From: Dyadobacter psychrotolerans
GTDB taxonomy: Bacteria > Bacteroidota > Bacteroidia > Cytophagales > Spirosomataceae
Reading direction: 5' to 3'
NCBI RefSeq assembly: GCF_004349265.1
Contig: NZ_SMFL01000002.1
Coordinates: 1-64,000 of the forward strand
DNA: 64,000 nucleotides
In this document: positions 44,475 through 53,865 of the stretch, in pieces
Layout: each line of letters begins with the position of its first letter
How positions within the stretch are numbered: position 1 is the stretch's first letter
The notes under the pieces: generated by a model
What the model saw: only the letters and a program-made list of their open reading frames with translations
The model's database searches: none
Told to the model about the DNA's origin: nothing
Translations under genes and position numbers: made by a program

Positions 44475-45566
44475 ATGCGTCACTTTTTACTTTTTTTATC
44501 GATGGTTATGACCTTTACGGCCAAGGGGCAAACCCGTTCCGATCTAATTTACAAAACTGATAATAGTAATTTTGCAGCTGTTGTGGATGAAATTGGTGAT
44601 GCTGAAATTTTATATTATCTGCCGGCTGATGCTGCGAAGCGAACGCTGTTACACATCAGTCGTAAACAAGTTTGGAAGATCATTTACAGCAACGGTGAAA
44701 TTGAAATGATTACGGAACCGTCCGCTGCTTCACCTGCTGTTTCAGTTGCAGCGGCTTCGGAAGCAGACCGCATTTTTCTTAAAAACAAAACAATGCTGAC
44801 CGGCTGGGTGACAAAAGTATCCGGCCAGAAGATAGAATACCGCAAGGATGATTCGGGGCCGGTGTACGAATTGCTGCGTAAAGATCTGGCCAAAATAGAG
44901 TATGGAAATGGAAATGTTGAAGAGTTTGACGGCAAAGTTACGCGTGCTTCGACACCTGAGAAATCTGAACCCGTTAAAAAGGAAGAAGAATTAGAAAAGA
45001 AGAAAGACAGGTTATCGGGAAAGTTTTCTGTAACGGCCGGACCGGAAGCAGGTTATTATCTTGGAACCAAAGCCTGGACAGATGAGCAGGATGGACTTGG
45101 TTTTTTAACTTCACTGGGAGGCAGTTTACGATTTAATTACAAATTAAATAAACCTGTAAGCATCTACTTTACCACCGGCTACAACGGTGCATCGGTTGAG
45201 AAAAATTATCTGGAAGGAGATGTCGAAGCGTACAAAGAAACGTACAGCCTGGACGGAGCACATGCAGGGATAGGCGTAAAATATTTTTTGAAAGAATCGA
45301 TATACATTCTTGGCGAAGGCCGGGCGAATTTCCTAAAAGTGAAAGTGACCTACTCCGGGGACGGCGAAGAGGATAAGTACGATGTTTCAGCGATGTGTCC
45401 ATCCTTTTCCGCAGGCATAGGTTTTACCAAAAAGGTTTCACGTATTGTGGTAGAGGCTGACATACATTACCGGTTTACTCAAAGCGCATTTGATGATTTA
45501 ACTGATCCCATTCATTCTGTGGGAGCAAGATTAGCGGTAGGTTTGGCCGATATCTTCAAAAAATAA
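44475..45566 (+). CDS. Outer-membrane beta-barrel protein, paralogue of the preceding gene
   Basis: The 363-residue protein has a signal peptide ending near TAKGQ, then the same tandem domain (NSNFAAVVDEIGDAEILYYL ... VWKIIYSNGEIEMI and IEYRKDDSGPVYELLRKD ... KIEYGNGNVEEF), a short charged linker with KKEEELEKKKD, and a C-terminal barrel (FSVTAGPEAGYYLGTKAW to SVGARLAVGLADIF). First-unit similarity to the preceding protein is obvious by eye, roughly half of the positions. The barrels are less alike. It starts 27 bases after its paralogue, so the pair probably arose by tandem duplication. Confidence 0.75.
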   Translation: MRHFLLFLSMVMTFTAKGQTRSDLIYKTDNSNFAAVVDEIGDAEILYYLPADAAKRTLLHISRKQVWKIIYSNGEIEMITEPSAASPAVSVAAASEADRIFLKNKTMLTGWVTKVSGQKIEYRKDDSGPVYELLRKDLAKIEYGNGNVEEFDGKVTRASTPEKSEPVKKEEELEKKKDRLSGKFSVTAGPEAGYYLGTKAWTDEQDGLGFLTSLGGSLRFNYKLNKPVSIYFTTGYNGASVEKNYLEGDVEAYKETYSLDGAHAGIGVKYFLKESIYILGEGRANFLKVKVTYSGDGEEDKYDVSAMCPSFSAGIGFTKKVSRIVVEADIHYRFTQSAFDDLTDPIHSVGARLAVGLADIFKK

Positions 45567-45621
45567 TCGCTGTATACTCGATGACGCAAATGCCCTATAA
45601 TTGATCAGTACTAACTTTAAG

Positions 45622-48492
45622 ATGAATACATTATCTACAAATTGCAAAAGCAAAGCCTTTTATTCTATTTTTTTGATAATACTTTATGGGTTTTTTCTCC
45701 CTGAGGTCTTTTCGCAGGATTCACTCAGTGTGCGCGAAGGTCAGGAAATCCAACTTCTGGCACGCCGAAAAGTAGAAAAAGGACTCAATGATTTACTTAA
45801 CACCATTTCATTTGAGGACCTGGGCGATTTTGAGCGCAAGGCACTCAGAACAGATAGTTATGGTAATTCGGTTAACAAGGTATTTTATAATGATAAAGTA
45901 ATTATTGAAGATGATATCAATCCGGAGCATATTTCCGGCAAAACAGGTACGGATCTGCCCATCGACAGATATCTCAGTGACTTTGAGCTTTTTTATCCAA
46001 AAAGTGTGGACAGGACTATTCTGTTTACAGATTTTGACGTGTCCGCTTTAAAAAAATCGGAATACTATTATGTCAAGGTTTATTTTAAATCACAATTTAA
46101 TTCCCGGCATAATCAGATAAAAATTCCCTACGGGCAAGTCAGACGTGTGGCTGAGGTACGGGCCGAAAAAAAAGGTAAAAAATGGCTTACCTATATCATG
46201 AGGGTCGCCTTCGTAACAGAAATTGATTCGGCTAAAAGCCCGCTGAACGATGTGTTGTTAACTTCCGATTCAATTGCTGTAAACGGCGGGAAGCAGATCG
46301 CGGAAGTGATTAGTGAAGCTGAGAACCTCAGAAACAAAGAACGTGAAACCGAACGAAAGGCGCTGGAAGAGTACAACAGCTGGCTAACGACCGGTGACAA
46401 AGCCTTTGCTTCCAGGGATTACGACAAAGCCCTGGAAGCCTACACGGAAGCAGAAAAAAGAAATGATTTTGATGATTTACTGCCCCGCAGGAAGATTTAT
46501 CAGGTAAAAAGAGCTTTCGAAAAAGAGAAACAAACCCAGGTGGAACTATTAAGGGAATATCTGGCGAAAGGCTCTATTGCTCAGAAGAAAAGAAATTACA
46601 CGGAAGCTGTTGGATACTATAAAAAGGCGTTTGAGCTGAAACCCGATTCCCTGGCTCTGGGTGCTACAATTAAACAGCTAAATCAGAAATCGAGTGTAAA
46701 AACGGAACTTGATGAAAAGTATAATTCCGGTAAATATGCAGAAGTCATTAAAGATTATTCGAAAATTCTAAGGAAGGAAAAAAGTAATTCGGATTATTAT
46801 CTGGGAAGAGGGCTTGCCTACGTAATGACCAACGAGTCCGACCGGGCTTTAAAAGATTTTACTCAGTCGATAGAATTAGATTTTTCAAACCTGGCCGCGC
46901 TCAAAGCCAGAGCTGAATTGTTTGCCACCAAAAAGGACTATCCCAAAGCGGCTGCCGACCTGACAAGCTATCTGAACATTGACGACAGTGCGGATGACGT
47001 TTTTGCAAGACGTGCCAAATACCGGATACTGACACGCAATACTGCCGGTGCTTTTGAGGACTATAACAAGGCTGTTGAGCTCTCTCCCAAATATCCAGGA
47101 CACTACTTCAGCAGAGGAATATTGTTTTTTCAAACAGAGAATTATCCCAATGCAGTGACCGATTTTTCAAATGGTTTAAAGCTTGATAACAAACATAGTG
47201 AGTCTTATTACAACCGCGGATTGGCTTACGTCAAACTTAGCCAGCCTGAGCAGGCGGGCCAGGACTTTGCGCAACTGAGAAAGCTGGGTATCAATGCAGA
47301 TCAGCAACAGCAAATCGGTCTGATCGTCAACCATTATTTTGAGAAGGCTTTTAAAAGTTTGGCAGACAAAAAATATGAGAACGCAATAAAAGAGTTCGAT
47401 GAGACAATCTTCATCAAACCGGATATTTCGGAAGCCTGGTATCATCGGGGCCAATCTTTCACTGCGCTCAGCGATACGCTTGCCGCACTGGAATCATATG
47501 ACAGAGCCATCAGCTTTCGCCCGGATTACAGCCAGGCTTTTTTTGAGAGGGCGCAATTGTGGTTTGGTTTGGGGAAGTTTGAAAAAGCTGCCGCTGATTA
47601 CCGCAAATCTTACGAGATCAATCCTCTGAATTATTTGGCTAATGCAGGAGAAGCACATGCCTATTACGAACAAAAATGGTTTGATAAAGCCATTGTTTCC
47701 TATCAGTTTATTAAAATAAATGAAAAAAAAATTGGGAAATCATTTTCTGACAGCGTTTTCGCAAATATCTATAATCAGTTAGGAGTATCCCTCTTTCTAA
47801 CCGGACAAACTGCCAAAGCAATAGAGGAATTTGACAGGGCGATTGCGAGAAATGAAAATTTCTCGGATGCTTATTGCAACAGAGGAAAGGCTTATGAAAA
47901 GGAAAACAGCCTCAGGCGGGCGGTGGCTGATTTTAAAAAGTCGGCGGGCCTCGACGGGAAGACTCCAATTAAATATCAGTTTTTAGGAAATGCACAGTAC
48001 AAAGAAGAAAACTTTGAAGATGCAATTTTATCTTTTTCAGAAGCCATCAAGCTTGATGCTGATAATCGTTGCTGTATGGCGGTTTCTAAGTTAAAACGCG
48101 GCGATTGTTATTATGCCCTGAAACAATACCGGCAGGCCACCGACGATTATGAATCAGCTTTTGCAATCGACTCTGTTACACATATACCGGATGCGTTTTA
48201 TAACACAGGAATTGCATTTTTGTATCAGAGGCAAACGGATCGATCCATTAAATTTTTATCCCGGATAACGGCAAAGGATCTGGTGAAAGGGCAGGCTTAC
48301 TATGGTTTAGCCTGCGCTTATGTTCAGCAAAAAAAGCCTGAGCAGGCACTGGCCTGGTTTGAAAAATCCTTCCAAACCGGAACAATCAGCCGGGCCTACA
48401 TTCGTAAGGATAAGCTTCTTGAAAGTGTCGACAAAGCGTTTGCAAATTCCTCAGCTTTCAAAGAATTGGTGAATAAGAATGTGATTAAATGA
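45622..48492 (+). CDS. 956-residue exported TPR-repeat protein
   Basis: I chose the ATG at 45622 (MNTLSTNCKSKAF); a TTG at 45601 is possible. After a signal peptide (about 1-32, ending EVFSQ) comes a domain like the C-terminus of the protein at 40668 (IDRYLSDFELFYPKSVD, YYYVKVYFKSQF, W in KKWLTYIM). About 14-16 TPR units then run from residue 240 to the end (for example YDKALEAYTEAEKR, SDYYLGRGLAYVM, AWYHRGQSFTALSD). TPR arrays are protein-binding scaffolds, here in the periplasm or at the surface. It is probably the scaffold of the cluster. Confidence 0.82.
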   Translation: MNTLSTNCKSKAFYSIFLIILYGFFLPEVFSQDSLSVREGQEIQLLARRKVEKGLNDLLNTISFEDLGDFERKALRTDSYGNSVNKVFYNDKVIIEDDINPEHISGKTGTDLPIDRYLSDFELFYPKSVDRTILFTDFDVSALKKSEYYYVKVYFKSQFNSRHNQIKIPYGQVRRVAEVRAEKKGKKWLTYIMRVAFVTEIDSAKSPLNDVLLTSDSIAVNGGKQIAEVISEAENLRNKERETERKALEEYNSWLTTGDKAFASRDYDKALEAYTEAEKRNDFDDLLPRRKIYQVKRAFEKEKQTQVELLREYLAKGSIAQKKRNYTEAVGYYKKAFELKPDSLALGATIKQLNQKSSVKTELDEKYNSGKYAEVIKDYSKILRKEKSNSDYYLGRGLAYVMTNESDRALKDFTQSIELDFSNLAALKARAELFATKKDYPKAAADLTSYLNIDDSADDVFARRAKYRILTRNTAGAFEDYNKAVELSPKYPGHYFSRGILFFQTENYPNAVTDFSNGLKLDNKHSESYYNRGLAYVKLSQPEQAGQDFAQLRKLGINADQQQQIGLIVNHYFEKAFKSLADKKYENAIKEFDETIFIKPDISEAWYHRGQSFTALSDTLAALESYDRAISFRPDYSQAFFERAQLWFGLGKFEKAAADYRKSYEINPLNYLANAGEAHAYYEQKWFDKAIVSYQFIKINEKKIGKSFSDSVFANIYNQLGVSLFLTGQTAKAIEEFDRAIARNENFSDAYCNRGKAYEKENSLRRAVADFKKSAGLDGKTPIKYQFLGNAQYKEENFEDAILSFSEAIKLDADNRCCMAVSKLKRGDCYYALKQYRQATDDYESAFAIDSVTHIPDAFYNTGIAFLYQRQTDRSIKFLSRITAKDLVKGQAYYGLACAYVQQKKPEQALAWFEKSFQTGTISRAYIRKDKLLESVDKAFANSSAFKELVNKNVIK

Positions 48493-48532
48493 TTACTTAA
48501 AAATGTCTTTTTCCCCTTCTTTTTTCAACGAT

Positions 48533-50374
48533 ATGAAAGGTTTGATACTACAAAAATTACCGCTGTTACTATTTGTTTTTTTTATTGGCTTACAGGCATT
48601 TGCTCAATCCGGCGATGTAACTTATCGCCCGGCACAATCATCTTCACTGATCGATGTCACAATGAAACATGAAAGATTTTTTAATAAGTGGTTTGATAGC
48701 CAGAACGTGGGCGTCGTTATCAGCAACCGTACGAATGACAAGCTCTTTGTAAAACTTCGATTCTCAGCTCACCTGACTTGTGGGAAATCCAGAAGTCAAA
48801 GTATAGGAGCAATTGCCGGAGACGGAATTTTATTAATGCCGCAGGAAACGATCGGCCAAAACGGATATTCCGAAATTAAGTATACCTCGCTTAATGCGGC
48901 ATTTGGCGTTCCCACAGATTGCCGCCCTGCACAAAACAGCAAAGAGACAAATATTTCCATATTAAGTTCCGTTGACTACCAGCTGATCAGTATTGAAAAT
49001 TATAGTGACAGAGACCGGAAAGTCGCTGTTGAACAAACAAGAAAGAAACAGGAACAAGATCAAATAACGAAATTGCAGGAAGAAAATGAATCCTATCAGA
49101 ATGGTACGCAATTCTTGATTGATCAGTTACCTGCGAACGAAAAGCCTCCGTTTCAGGCCCGCCTTTCCGTCATTGAAAGAATGAGTACGCAAAGTCAAAA
49201 AAACGAATACGATAAATTACAAAAGGAATTATCGGGAAAAAGCCGGCAGCTGCAGGCAAACAGGACGGCGCAGCGGGCACAGCAATCCAGCCTGCAAGGG
49301 AATACAGATGGTTATAAGTCTGTAAGTTCTGGTAATTCGTCTGTTCGAACCGGTTCATCGGGCCCGGTTCCTTCACTGACATCTAATCGCAGAATTGGCT
49401 CTGCTGCGGGCGTTGCAACACCCGGTGGTTTAGACCGTTCGGCATTACCGGTTTTAGCCATGGACAAAGAGGGTAATCACTATGTGAAAGATGTGAATAA
49501 TGATTACCATCAGGTAACAGCTCAACAATATCAGGCCATAAAGCAGCAGACAGCAAATTCAAATGCGGCGGCAAATGCAGCTGCCAAAAAAGCCGCAGCG
49601 GATGCAGCTCTGGCAGAGTTGGAACGAAATCGTGTAGCAGCTGAAATGAAGAATCAGCAGCAGAAAGAAGAGTTAAATCGAATAGTTGGTGGACTCACCA
49701 CCATGGCGACCGATATTATCAATAACGAAAGGGCCCTTCGTGAACAGAGAGAGGAGAATAACCGAAGAAGTGCGGAGGAAAAAGCGGTTTTAGATAAAGC
49801 CAATAATGAAAAAGGTGATCTAATACTGAAATTCTATCTGAGCGATGCGAATTACGGAAACGAAGAGGCTATTGCGAAAGTATCTGAGGCATATCAGTTG
49901 AAGAACTTGGAGGAAGTCAGAATCAAGTTCCTGCTTGAAACGGCCAATAACAAAAATAGTTTTGTGGCAACCACACTGCTGCTGAATCATTACAGTGATA
50001 TAATGAAAAAGCAAAAAGCGATTGCAAAGGGCAACCGCAGTTCTGGTATTGGCAACGCAATATGGACAGCCGTATTTGCAGGTGGTGTGGTAGCCAGTTC
50101 ACACTACGCCGGAGTGGCATACGATGAGGGATTTAAGGAAACGGAAAACTTGTTGACCGGAGCACTAATATTCTCTGTGGGCTTTGGCCTTTTCACCTGC
50201 TACAAAAGCATCGAAGGTTTCGCAAGATCAAACTACCGCCGGTTCGATGATTATGGAGCTGCAAAAAACATGTATGACCAACTTGAAAAACGGCGAAACC
50301 CATCCTTATCCTTCGCCCCCGATTTTAATCTACGTAACAAAAGTTTAGGGCTGGCAGCCAGGCTACGTTTTTAA
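48533..50374 (+). CDS. Exported coiled-coil protein of unknown function
   Basis: The ATG at 48533 (MKGLILQKLPLLLFVFF) gives a good signal peptide and 613 residues. The mature N-terminus has a beta-rich domain with paired Cys (HLTCGKSRSQ, VPTDCRPAQ). Coiled-coil segments follow (about 165-260, 350-450), separated by a Ser/Gly-rich stretch (VSSGNSSVRTGSSG). Near the C-terminus are one or two hydrophobic helices (IGNAIWTAVFAGGVVASSHY, LLTGALIFSVGFGLFTCYKS). I do not recognise a family. It lies between the TPR and metalloprotease genes. Confidence 0.65.
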   Translation: MKGLILQKLPLLLFVFFIGLQAFAQSGDVTYRPAQSSSLIDVTMKHERFFNKWFDSQNVGVVISNRTNDKLFVKLRFSAHLTCGKSRSQSIGAIAGDGILLMPQETIGQNGYSEIKYTSLNAAFGVPTDCRPAQNSKETNISILSSVDYQLISIENYSDRDRKVAVEQTRKKQEQDQITKLQEENESYQNGTQFLIDQLPANEKPPFQARLSVIERMSTQSQKNEYDKLQKELSGKSRQLQANRTAQRAQQSSLQGNTDGYKSVSSGNSSVRTGSSGPVPSLTSNRRIGSAAGVATPGGLDRSALPVLAMDKEGNHYVKDVNNDYHQVTAQQYQAIKQQTANSNAAANAAAKKAAADAALAELERNRVAAEMKNQQQKEELNRIVGGLTTMATDIINNERALREQREENNRRSAEEKAVLDKANNEKGDLILKFYLSDANYGNEEAIAKVSEAYQLKNLEEVRIKFLLETANNKNSFVATTLLLNHYSDIMKKQKAIAKGNRSSGIGNAIWTAVFAGGVVASSHYAGVAYDEGFKETENLLTGALIFSVGFGLFTCYKSIEGFARSNYRRFDDYGAAKNMYDQLEKRRNPSLSFAPDFNLRNKSLGLAARLRF

Positions 50375-50403
50375 TAAAAAACTCTTCTTAAAATAATAAG
50401 GTA

Positions 50404-52488
50404 ATGATATTTTCAACATTTGGTAAAAAAAGATCGTCTGTATATCTGCTGCTTATTCTACTGTTAGCCAGCTGTGAAACAGAAACAGAAAAAGGGCTGG
50501 ATCAGTATTATCCCTATCGTTCTGTAACCGTACTCAAGTTGTCTGATGTGCCGAAAACGGATTACTTTATTGGTCTGGACAGGATCGACATTCCTCTACT
50601 GGCAACTGCATTTAATGCCGCCGGGGAGGAAGTGGAAGTTTCGGATGAAGTGATTTATTTTACTGTAAACGATGAAAGGCTGGATGATAATTCTTTCACT
50701 ACTCAAGCCGAAGGAACCTATCAGCTTGTAGCTCATTTGGGTAAAATCGCGAGTGATACAATTACAGTCCGGGCACTAGATCCTTCGAAATTATCCCTGC
50801 ACATCTCCGCGGATGCAAGCCAGCAGTCCGGTTTTGTTGCAGACGGTAAAGCAAGCCTCGACTTTCAGGTAAAGCTTTTTCACAACGGAGTAGCCGTGCC
50901 GCTTTCCTCCCAGTTTATTTTGTATTGTAATAACGAGGTGATAGGTAATCGCCCGTTTACGACTCGCCGTGCAGGAGAATATAAATTTAAAGCAAGCGGA
51001 GCAAATCTGGTAAGTAATGAAATCGTTATAGAAGCTCCCAGTCCGGTAAAAACACTCAGACTTTCAAAAGAAAATAATGACTTAAACTTTTTTGGTTATA
51101 ATATTTCTGAAACCGGTTTGGTGTTGGAAGGACTCGACGGAAACGGCCAGTCCGTGGCACTTAGCGAGGAGATCAAATTATATAAGGATGACATTGAAAT
51201 TGATAAAAATACAAAATTTAAGACTAACGACCTGGGTCGGGTTACGTTTAGAGCAAAGGGTTACAAAAATGAAAGTAACGAAATAAGCATCGATGTAAAG
51301 AGTCCTGTTAAAAGCCTTAAACTGGCTTATTCCAGAGTCGGCAATATTTTCTGGGCAGATGGGGTTTCGGAAATTTCATTGTCATTACAGGCTTTTGATT
51401 TCAATGGCCAATCCATTGCGCCTACTCCGGATGTGAAACTTTTTTTCGGATCTCAGGTGATTGATTACACCAAAAGATTTACCACAACTCAGAGTGGGGA
51501 TTTGAAATTCAAAGCGAAAGGATTTAATTCTGAAAGCGAGGAAATTACGGTTACGGCAGTTGCACCGGCAAATTATAAAGTGGTGCGAATTCCCGTCATT
51601 TTTCATGAAGTTAATACTACTGCACTTACAGAAGCAAAAATTAACGAGATTATCAGCGGAGTCAGCAAAGCTTTCAGAAACCAGTGGAATTCAACAGGTG
51701 GTCCAAAAGATCCGAATTCATCTGATTTGTTTATTGAGGTATATGCAGCCGAACGGGATCCGTCCGGAAATTTGCTGGCTATAAAAGGCCTGAACCGGGT
51801 GAAGTCTCAAAAACAGACTTTTAAGGTCGATAATTCAAAGAGCCTCAATGAAGCTGTTGAAGATGCCTGGGCATATTACTGGAACCCGGAGCAGTACTTT
51901 AACATATGGGTTTATCCGAATATGGAAGGCGATTTTTACGGAGCGAGCTGGGCTTATTTTCCGTTTGTCACCCAACATTTGCAGGGAGTTGGAGTCCTGT
52001 CTAAAGGCCGAGATATACATTACACGTATGGAGCTTTTCTCAATGCCAGGCATTTGGGGCCGGGTGACGGAGTGCAGGTGACGGCACATGAAATGGGTCA
52101 TGCACTGGGTTTATCTCACGTTTTTGATGGAGACCTTTCGACTCACAACGGATGTTCAAAAGGAGATCCGGATTATTGTCAGGATACCAAATACTATGAC
52201 CGGGGTGCTTATGAACAAAACATTGTAACAGCCAGCCGATACAACCGCACCAGTTGCGACGGAGAAACTTATGTGGCAACAAACTTTATGGATTACTTTT
52301 ATAGCCATGATAATTCATTTACGTTCGATCAGCGCAGCAGAGTCAGGCATGTGATCAACTATGCATTATGGTTACCCACACCGTTTAACGGCTTTAACAA
52401 CGGAAGGAAAACAAGTAACGGATATATGAAAAAACCTGCTGACTTTAAATACACCAAGCCTGTTTCATGTATAATTCCTGTTGATTAA
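50404..52488 (+). CDS. Zinc metalloprotease lipoprotein (M43-like) with four Ig-like repeats
   Basis: The 694-residue protein has a lipoprotein signal with lipobox LLASC (Cys about residue 24). Four Ig-like repeats of about 85 residues run to about 395, each ending like FTTQAEGTYQLVAHLG, FTTRRAGEYKFKASGANL, TNDLGRVTFRAKGY or FTTTQSGDLKFKAKGF. The protease domain has the zinc motif AHEMGHALGLSH (HExxHxxGxxH) and a Met-turn in NFMDYF, as in pappalysin-type M43 metzincins. Cysteines near the active site may form disulfides. It closes the exported-protein cluster and should act at the outer membrane. Confidence 0.88.
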   Translation: MIFSTFGKKRSSVYLLLILLLASCETETEKGLDQYYPYRSVTVLKLSDVPKTDYFIGLDRIDIPLLATAFNAAGEEVEVSDEVIYFTVNDERLDDNSFTTQAEGTYQLVAHLGKIASDTITVRALDPSKLSLHISADASQQSGFVADGKASLDFQVKLFHNGVAVPLSSQFILYCNNEVIGNRPFTTRRAGEYKFKASGANLVSNEIVIEAPSPVKTLRLSKENNDLNFFGYNISETGLVLEGLDGNGQSVALSEEIKLYKDDIEIDKNTKFKTNDLGRVTFRAKGYKNESNEISIDVKSPVKSLKLAYSRVGNIFWADGVSEISLSLQAFDFNGQSIAPTPDVKLFFGSQVIDYTKRFTTTQSGDLKFKAKGFNSESEEITVTAVAPANYKVVRIPVIFHEVNTTALTEAKINEIISGVSKAFRNQWNSTGGPKDPNSSDLFIEVYAAERDPSGNLLAIKGLNRVKSQKQTFKVDNSKSLNEAVEDAWAYYWNPEQYFNIWVYPNMEGDFYGASWAYFPFVTQHLQGVGVLSKGRDIHYTYGAFLNARHLGPGDGVQVTAHEMGHALGLSHVFDGDLSTHNGCSKGDPDYCQDTKYYDRGAYEQNIVTASRYNRTSCDGETYVATNFMDYFYSHDNSFTFDQRSRVRHVINYALWLPTPFNGFNNGRKTSNGYMKKPADFKYTKPVSCIIPVD

Positions 52489-52639
52489 GGCTTAGCTAGG
52501 AGGCTATCCTCAAAGTTCAGTTGATCAATTTTGCCAGGAAGCTAAAGCTTAGCAGGCGTTCCTCAACAACGCTGCAAAAACCATCGGTCCATGATAATGT
52601 CTGATTTAACGAGTAGAAAAATCAACTTTCAGTGTTAAT
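52489..52639. repeat. Short imperfect direct repeats after the metalloprotease gene
   Basis: GCTTAGC followed by AGGCTATCCTCA (about 52500-52512) is partly repeated as GCTTAGCAGGCGTTCCTCA (about 52547-52565). The gap contains no gene. The purpose is unknown; it may be a further degenerate intergenic repeat. Confidence 0.35.
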
Positions 52640-52669
52640 TTGCCAACAACATTAAACTTCCGAAAGACC

Positions 52670-53758
52670 ATGTTAATTGAAAGGCGTGATTTCTTATCCA
52701 CATTGACACTGGCCGGTGCGGCTACCTTGTTTTCCGGCAATCCACTCCTTGGACTGGCATCGCCTAAAAAAGATAAACTGGGCATAGCGCTCGTTGGACT
52801 GGGTTATTACAGTACAGATCTGCTTGCTCCTGCACTGCAGCTTACTGAAAAATGTTATTTGGCAGGCATTGTAACCGGCACGCCTGCGAAAGCGGAAACC
52901 TGGAAGGCCAAATACAATATTCCCGATAAAAATATTTACAACTACAAGAATTTTGATCAGATAGCTAACAATCCCGACATTGACATTGTTTACGTTGTTT
53001 TGCCTCCTGCCATGCACCGCGAATTTGTGGTAAGAGCGGCCAAGGCAGGCAAGCATGTGTTCTGCGAAAAGCCTATGGCACCTTCCGTAGCAGATTGCCA
53101 GGCGATGATTAGTGCCTGCAGAGCAAATAAGGTCAAGCTTGCGATTGGTTACCGCTGCCAGCACGATCCCAATATCCAGGCTTACATGAAAGTAGCGAAA
53201 GAGCAGAAATTGGGCAAAGTGAAAATGGTGAACAGCGCAGCGGGTTATGTCGATAACCGCACTACACACTGGAAGCAAAACAAGGCCCTGGGTGGCGGCG
53301 TGATGGGCGATATGGGTGTTTATGCATTGCAGGGCGCGAGGCTGGCCACCGGGGAGGAACCCATCAGCGTTTTTGCCCAGGCTTCCACGACCCGTCCTGA
53401 AATTTATAAGGAAGTGGAGGAAACCATGATGTTCATGCTCGATTTTCCAAGTGGCGCAAAGGCTGCCTGTCAGACGAGTTTTGGGATCAACATGAATTAT
53501 TTACAGGTAAATTATGAAAAAGGCTGGCTGAAAATGGAGCCCCAGTCGGCCTATAATGGTAACAAAGGGAGCATCTCTGACGGAACCATTATTAATTTCC
53601 CTGTAAAAAGTCAGCAGGCAAAACAGATGGATGAGGATTGCCTGGCAATTATCAATAACACAGAACTGATTGCCCCGGGTGAAGAAGGACTTAAGGATAT
53701 TCGTGTGGTGGAAGCCATTTACAAGTCTGTAGCCTCAGGTAAAAGTGTGAAAATCTGA
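52670..53758 (+). CDS. Gfo/Idh/MocA-family oxidoreductase with Tat-type signal
   Basis: The ATG at 52670 (MLIERRDFLSTLTLAGAAT) gives 362 residues and a twin-arginine signal (RRDFL), so the folded, cofactor-loaded protein is exported to the periplasm. The Rossmann domain begins LGIALVGLGYYSTD; the family motif HVFCEKPMA carries the catalytic Lys, and HWKQNKALGGGVMGDMGVYA follows. Substrates of the family are sugars or polyols, using NAD(P). The product is not identifiable. It is followed after a hairpin by a Fic gene. Confidence 0.92.
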   Translation: MLIERRDFLSTLTLAGAATLFSGNPLLGLASPKKDKLGIALVGLGYYSTDLLAPALQLTEKCYLAGIVTGTPAKAETWKAKYNIPDKNIYNYKNFDQIANNPDIDIVYVVLPPAMHREFVVRAAKAGKHVFCEKPMAPSVADCQAMISACRANKVKLAIGYRCQHDPNIQAYMKVAKEQKLGKVKMVNSAAGYVDNRTTHWKQNKALGGGVMGDMGVYALQGARLATGEEPISVFAQASTTRPEIYKEVEETMMFMLDFPSGAKAACQTSFGINMNYLQVNYEKGWLKMEPQSAYNGNKGSISDGTIINFPVKSQQAKQMDEDCLAIINNTELIAPGEEGLKDIRVVEAIYKSVASGKSVKI

Positions 53759-53794
53759 TTGTTTTCCTCTTTTCATCATATTAAACTAGCTTTT

Positions 53795-53829
53795 GAGCCG
53801 AATAAATCACCTATTCGGCTCACTTTTTT
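53795..53829. terminator. Hairpin after the Gfo/Idh gene, also a possible Fic operator
   Basis: GAGCCGAATA (53795-53804), loop AATCACC and TATTCGGCTC (53812-53821) form a perfect 10-pair stem followed by ACTTTTTTTC, a good terminator. Both arms are the same GAGCCGA word that is repeated before the Fic start, so it may double as a binding site. Confidence 0.65.
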
Positions 53830-53838
53830 TCTATATTT

Positions 53839-53865
53839 GAGCCGAATAGAAAATTCAATCGGCTC
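53839..53865. promoter_or_regulatory. Inverted repeat abutting the Fic start codon
   Basis: GAGCCGA (53839-53845) and TCGGCTC (53859-53865) flank 13 bases, the second arm ending directly at the ATG of the Fic gene. With the hairpin arms at 53795-53821 this makes four copies of one half-site in 71 bases. The Fic protein ends in a helix-turn-helix-like domain, so self-repression is plausible. Confidence 0.6.

Noticed and set aside
52489-52565. Terminator of the exported-protein cluster
   Set aside because: The region has imperfect direct repeats but no clear stem followed by a T tract.
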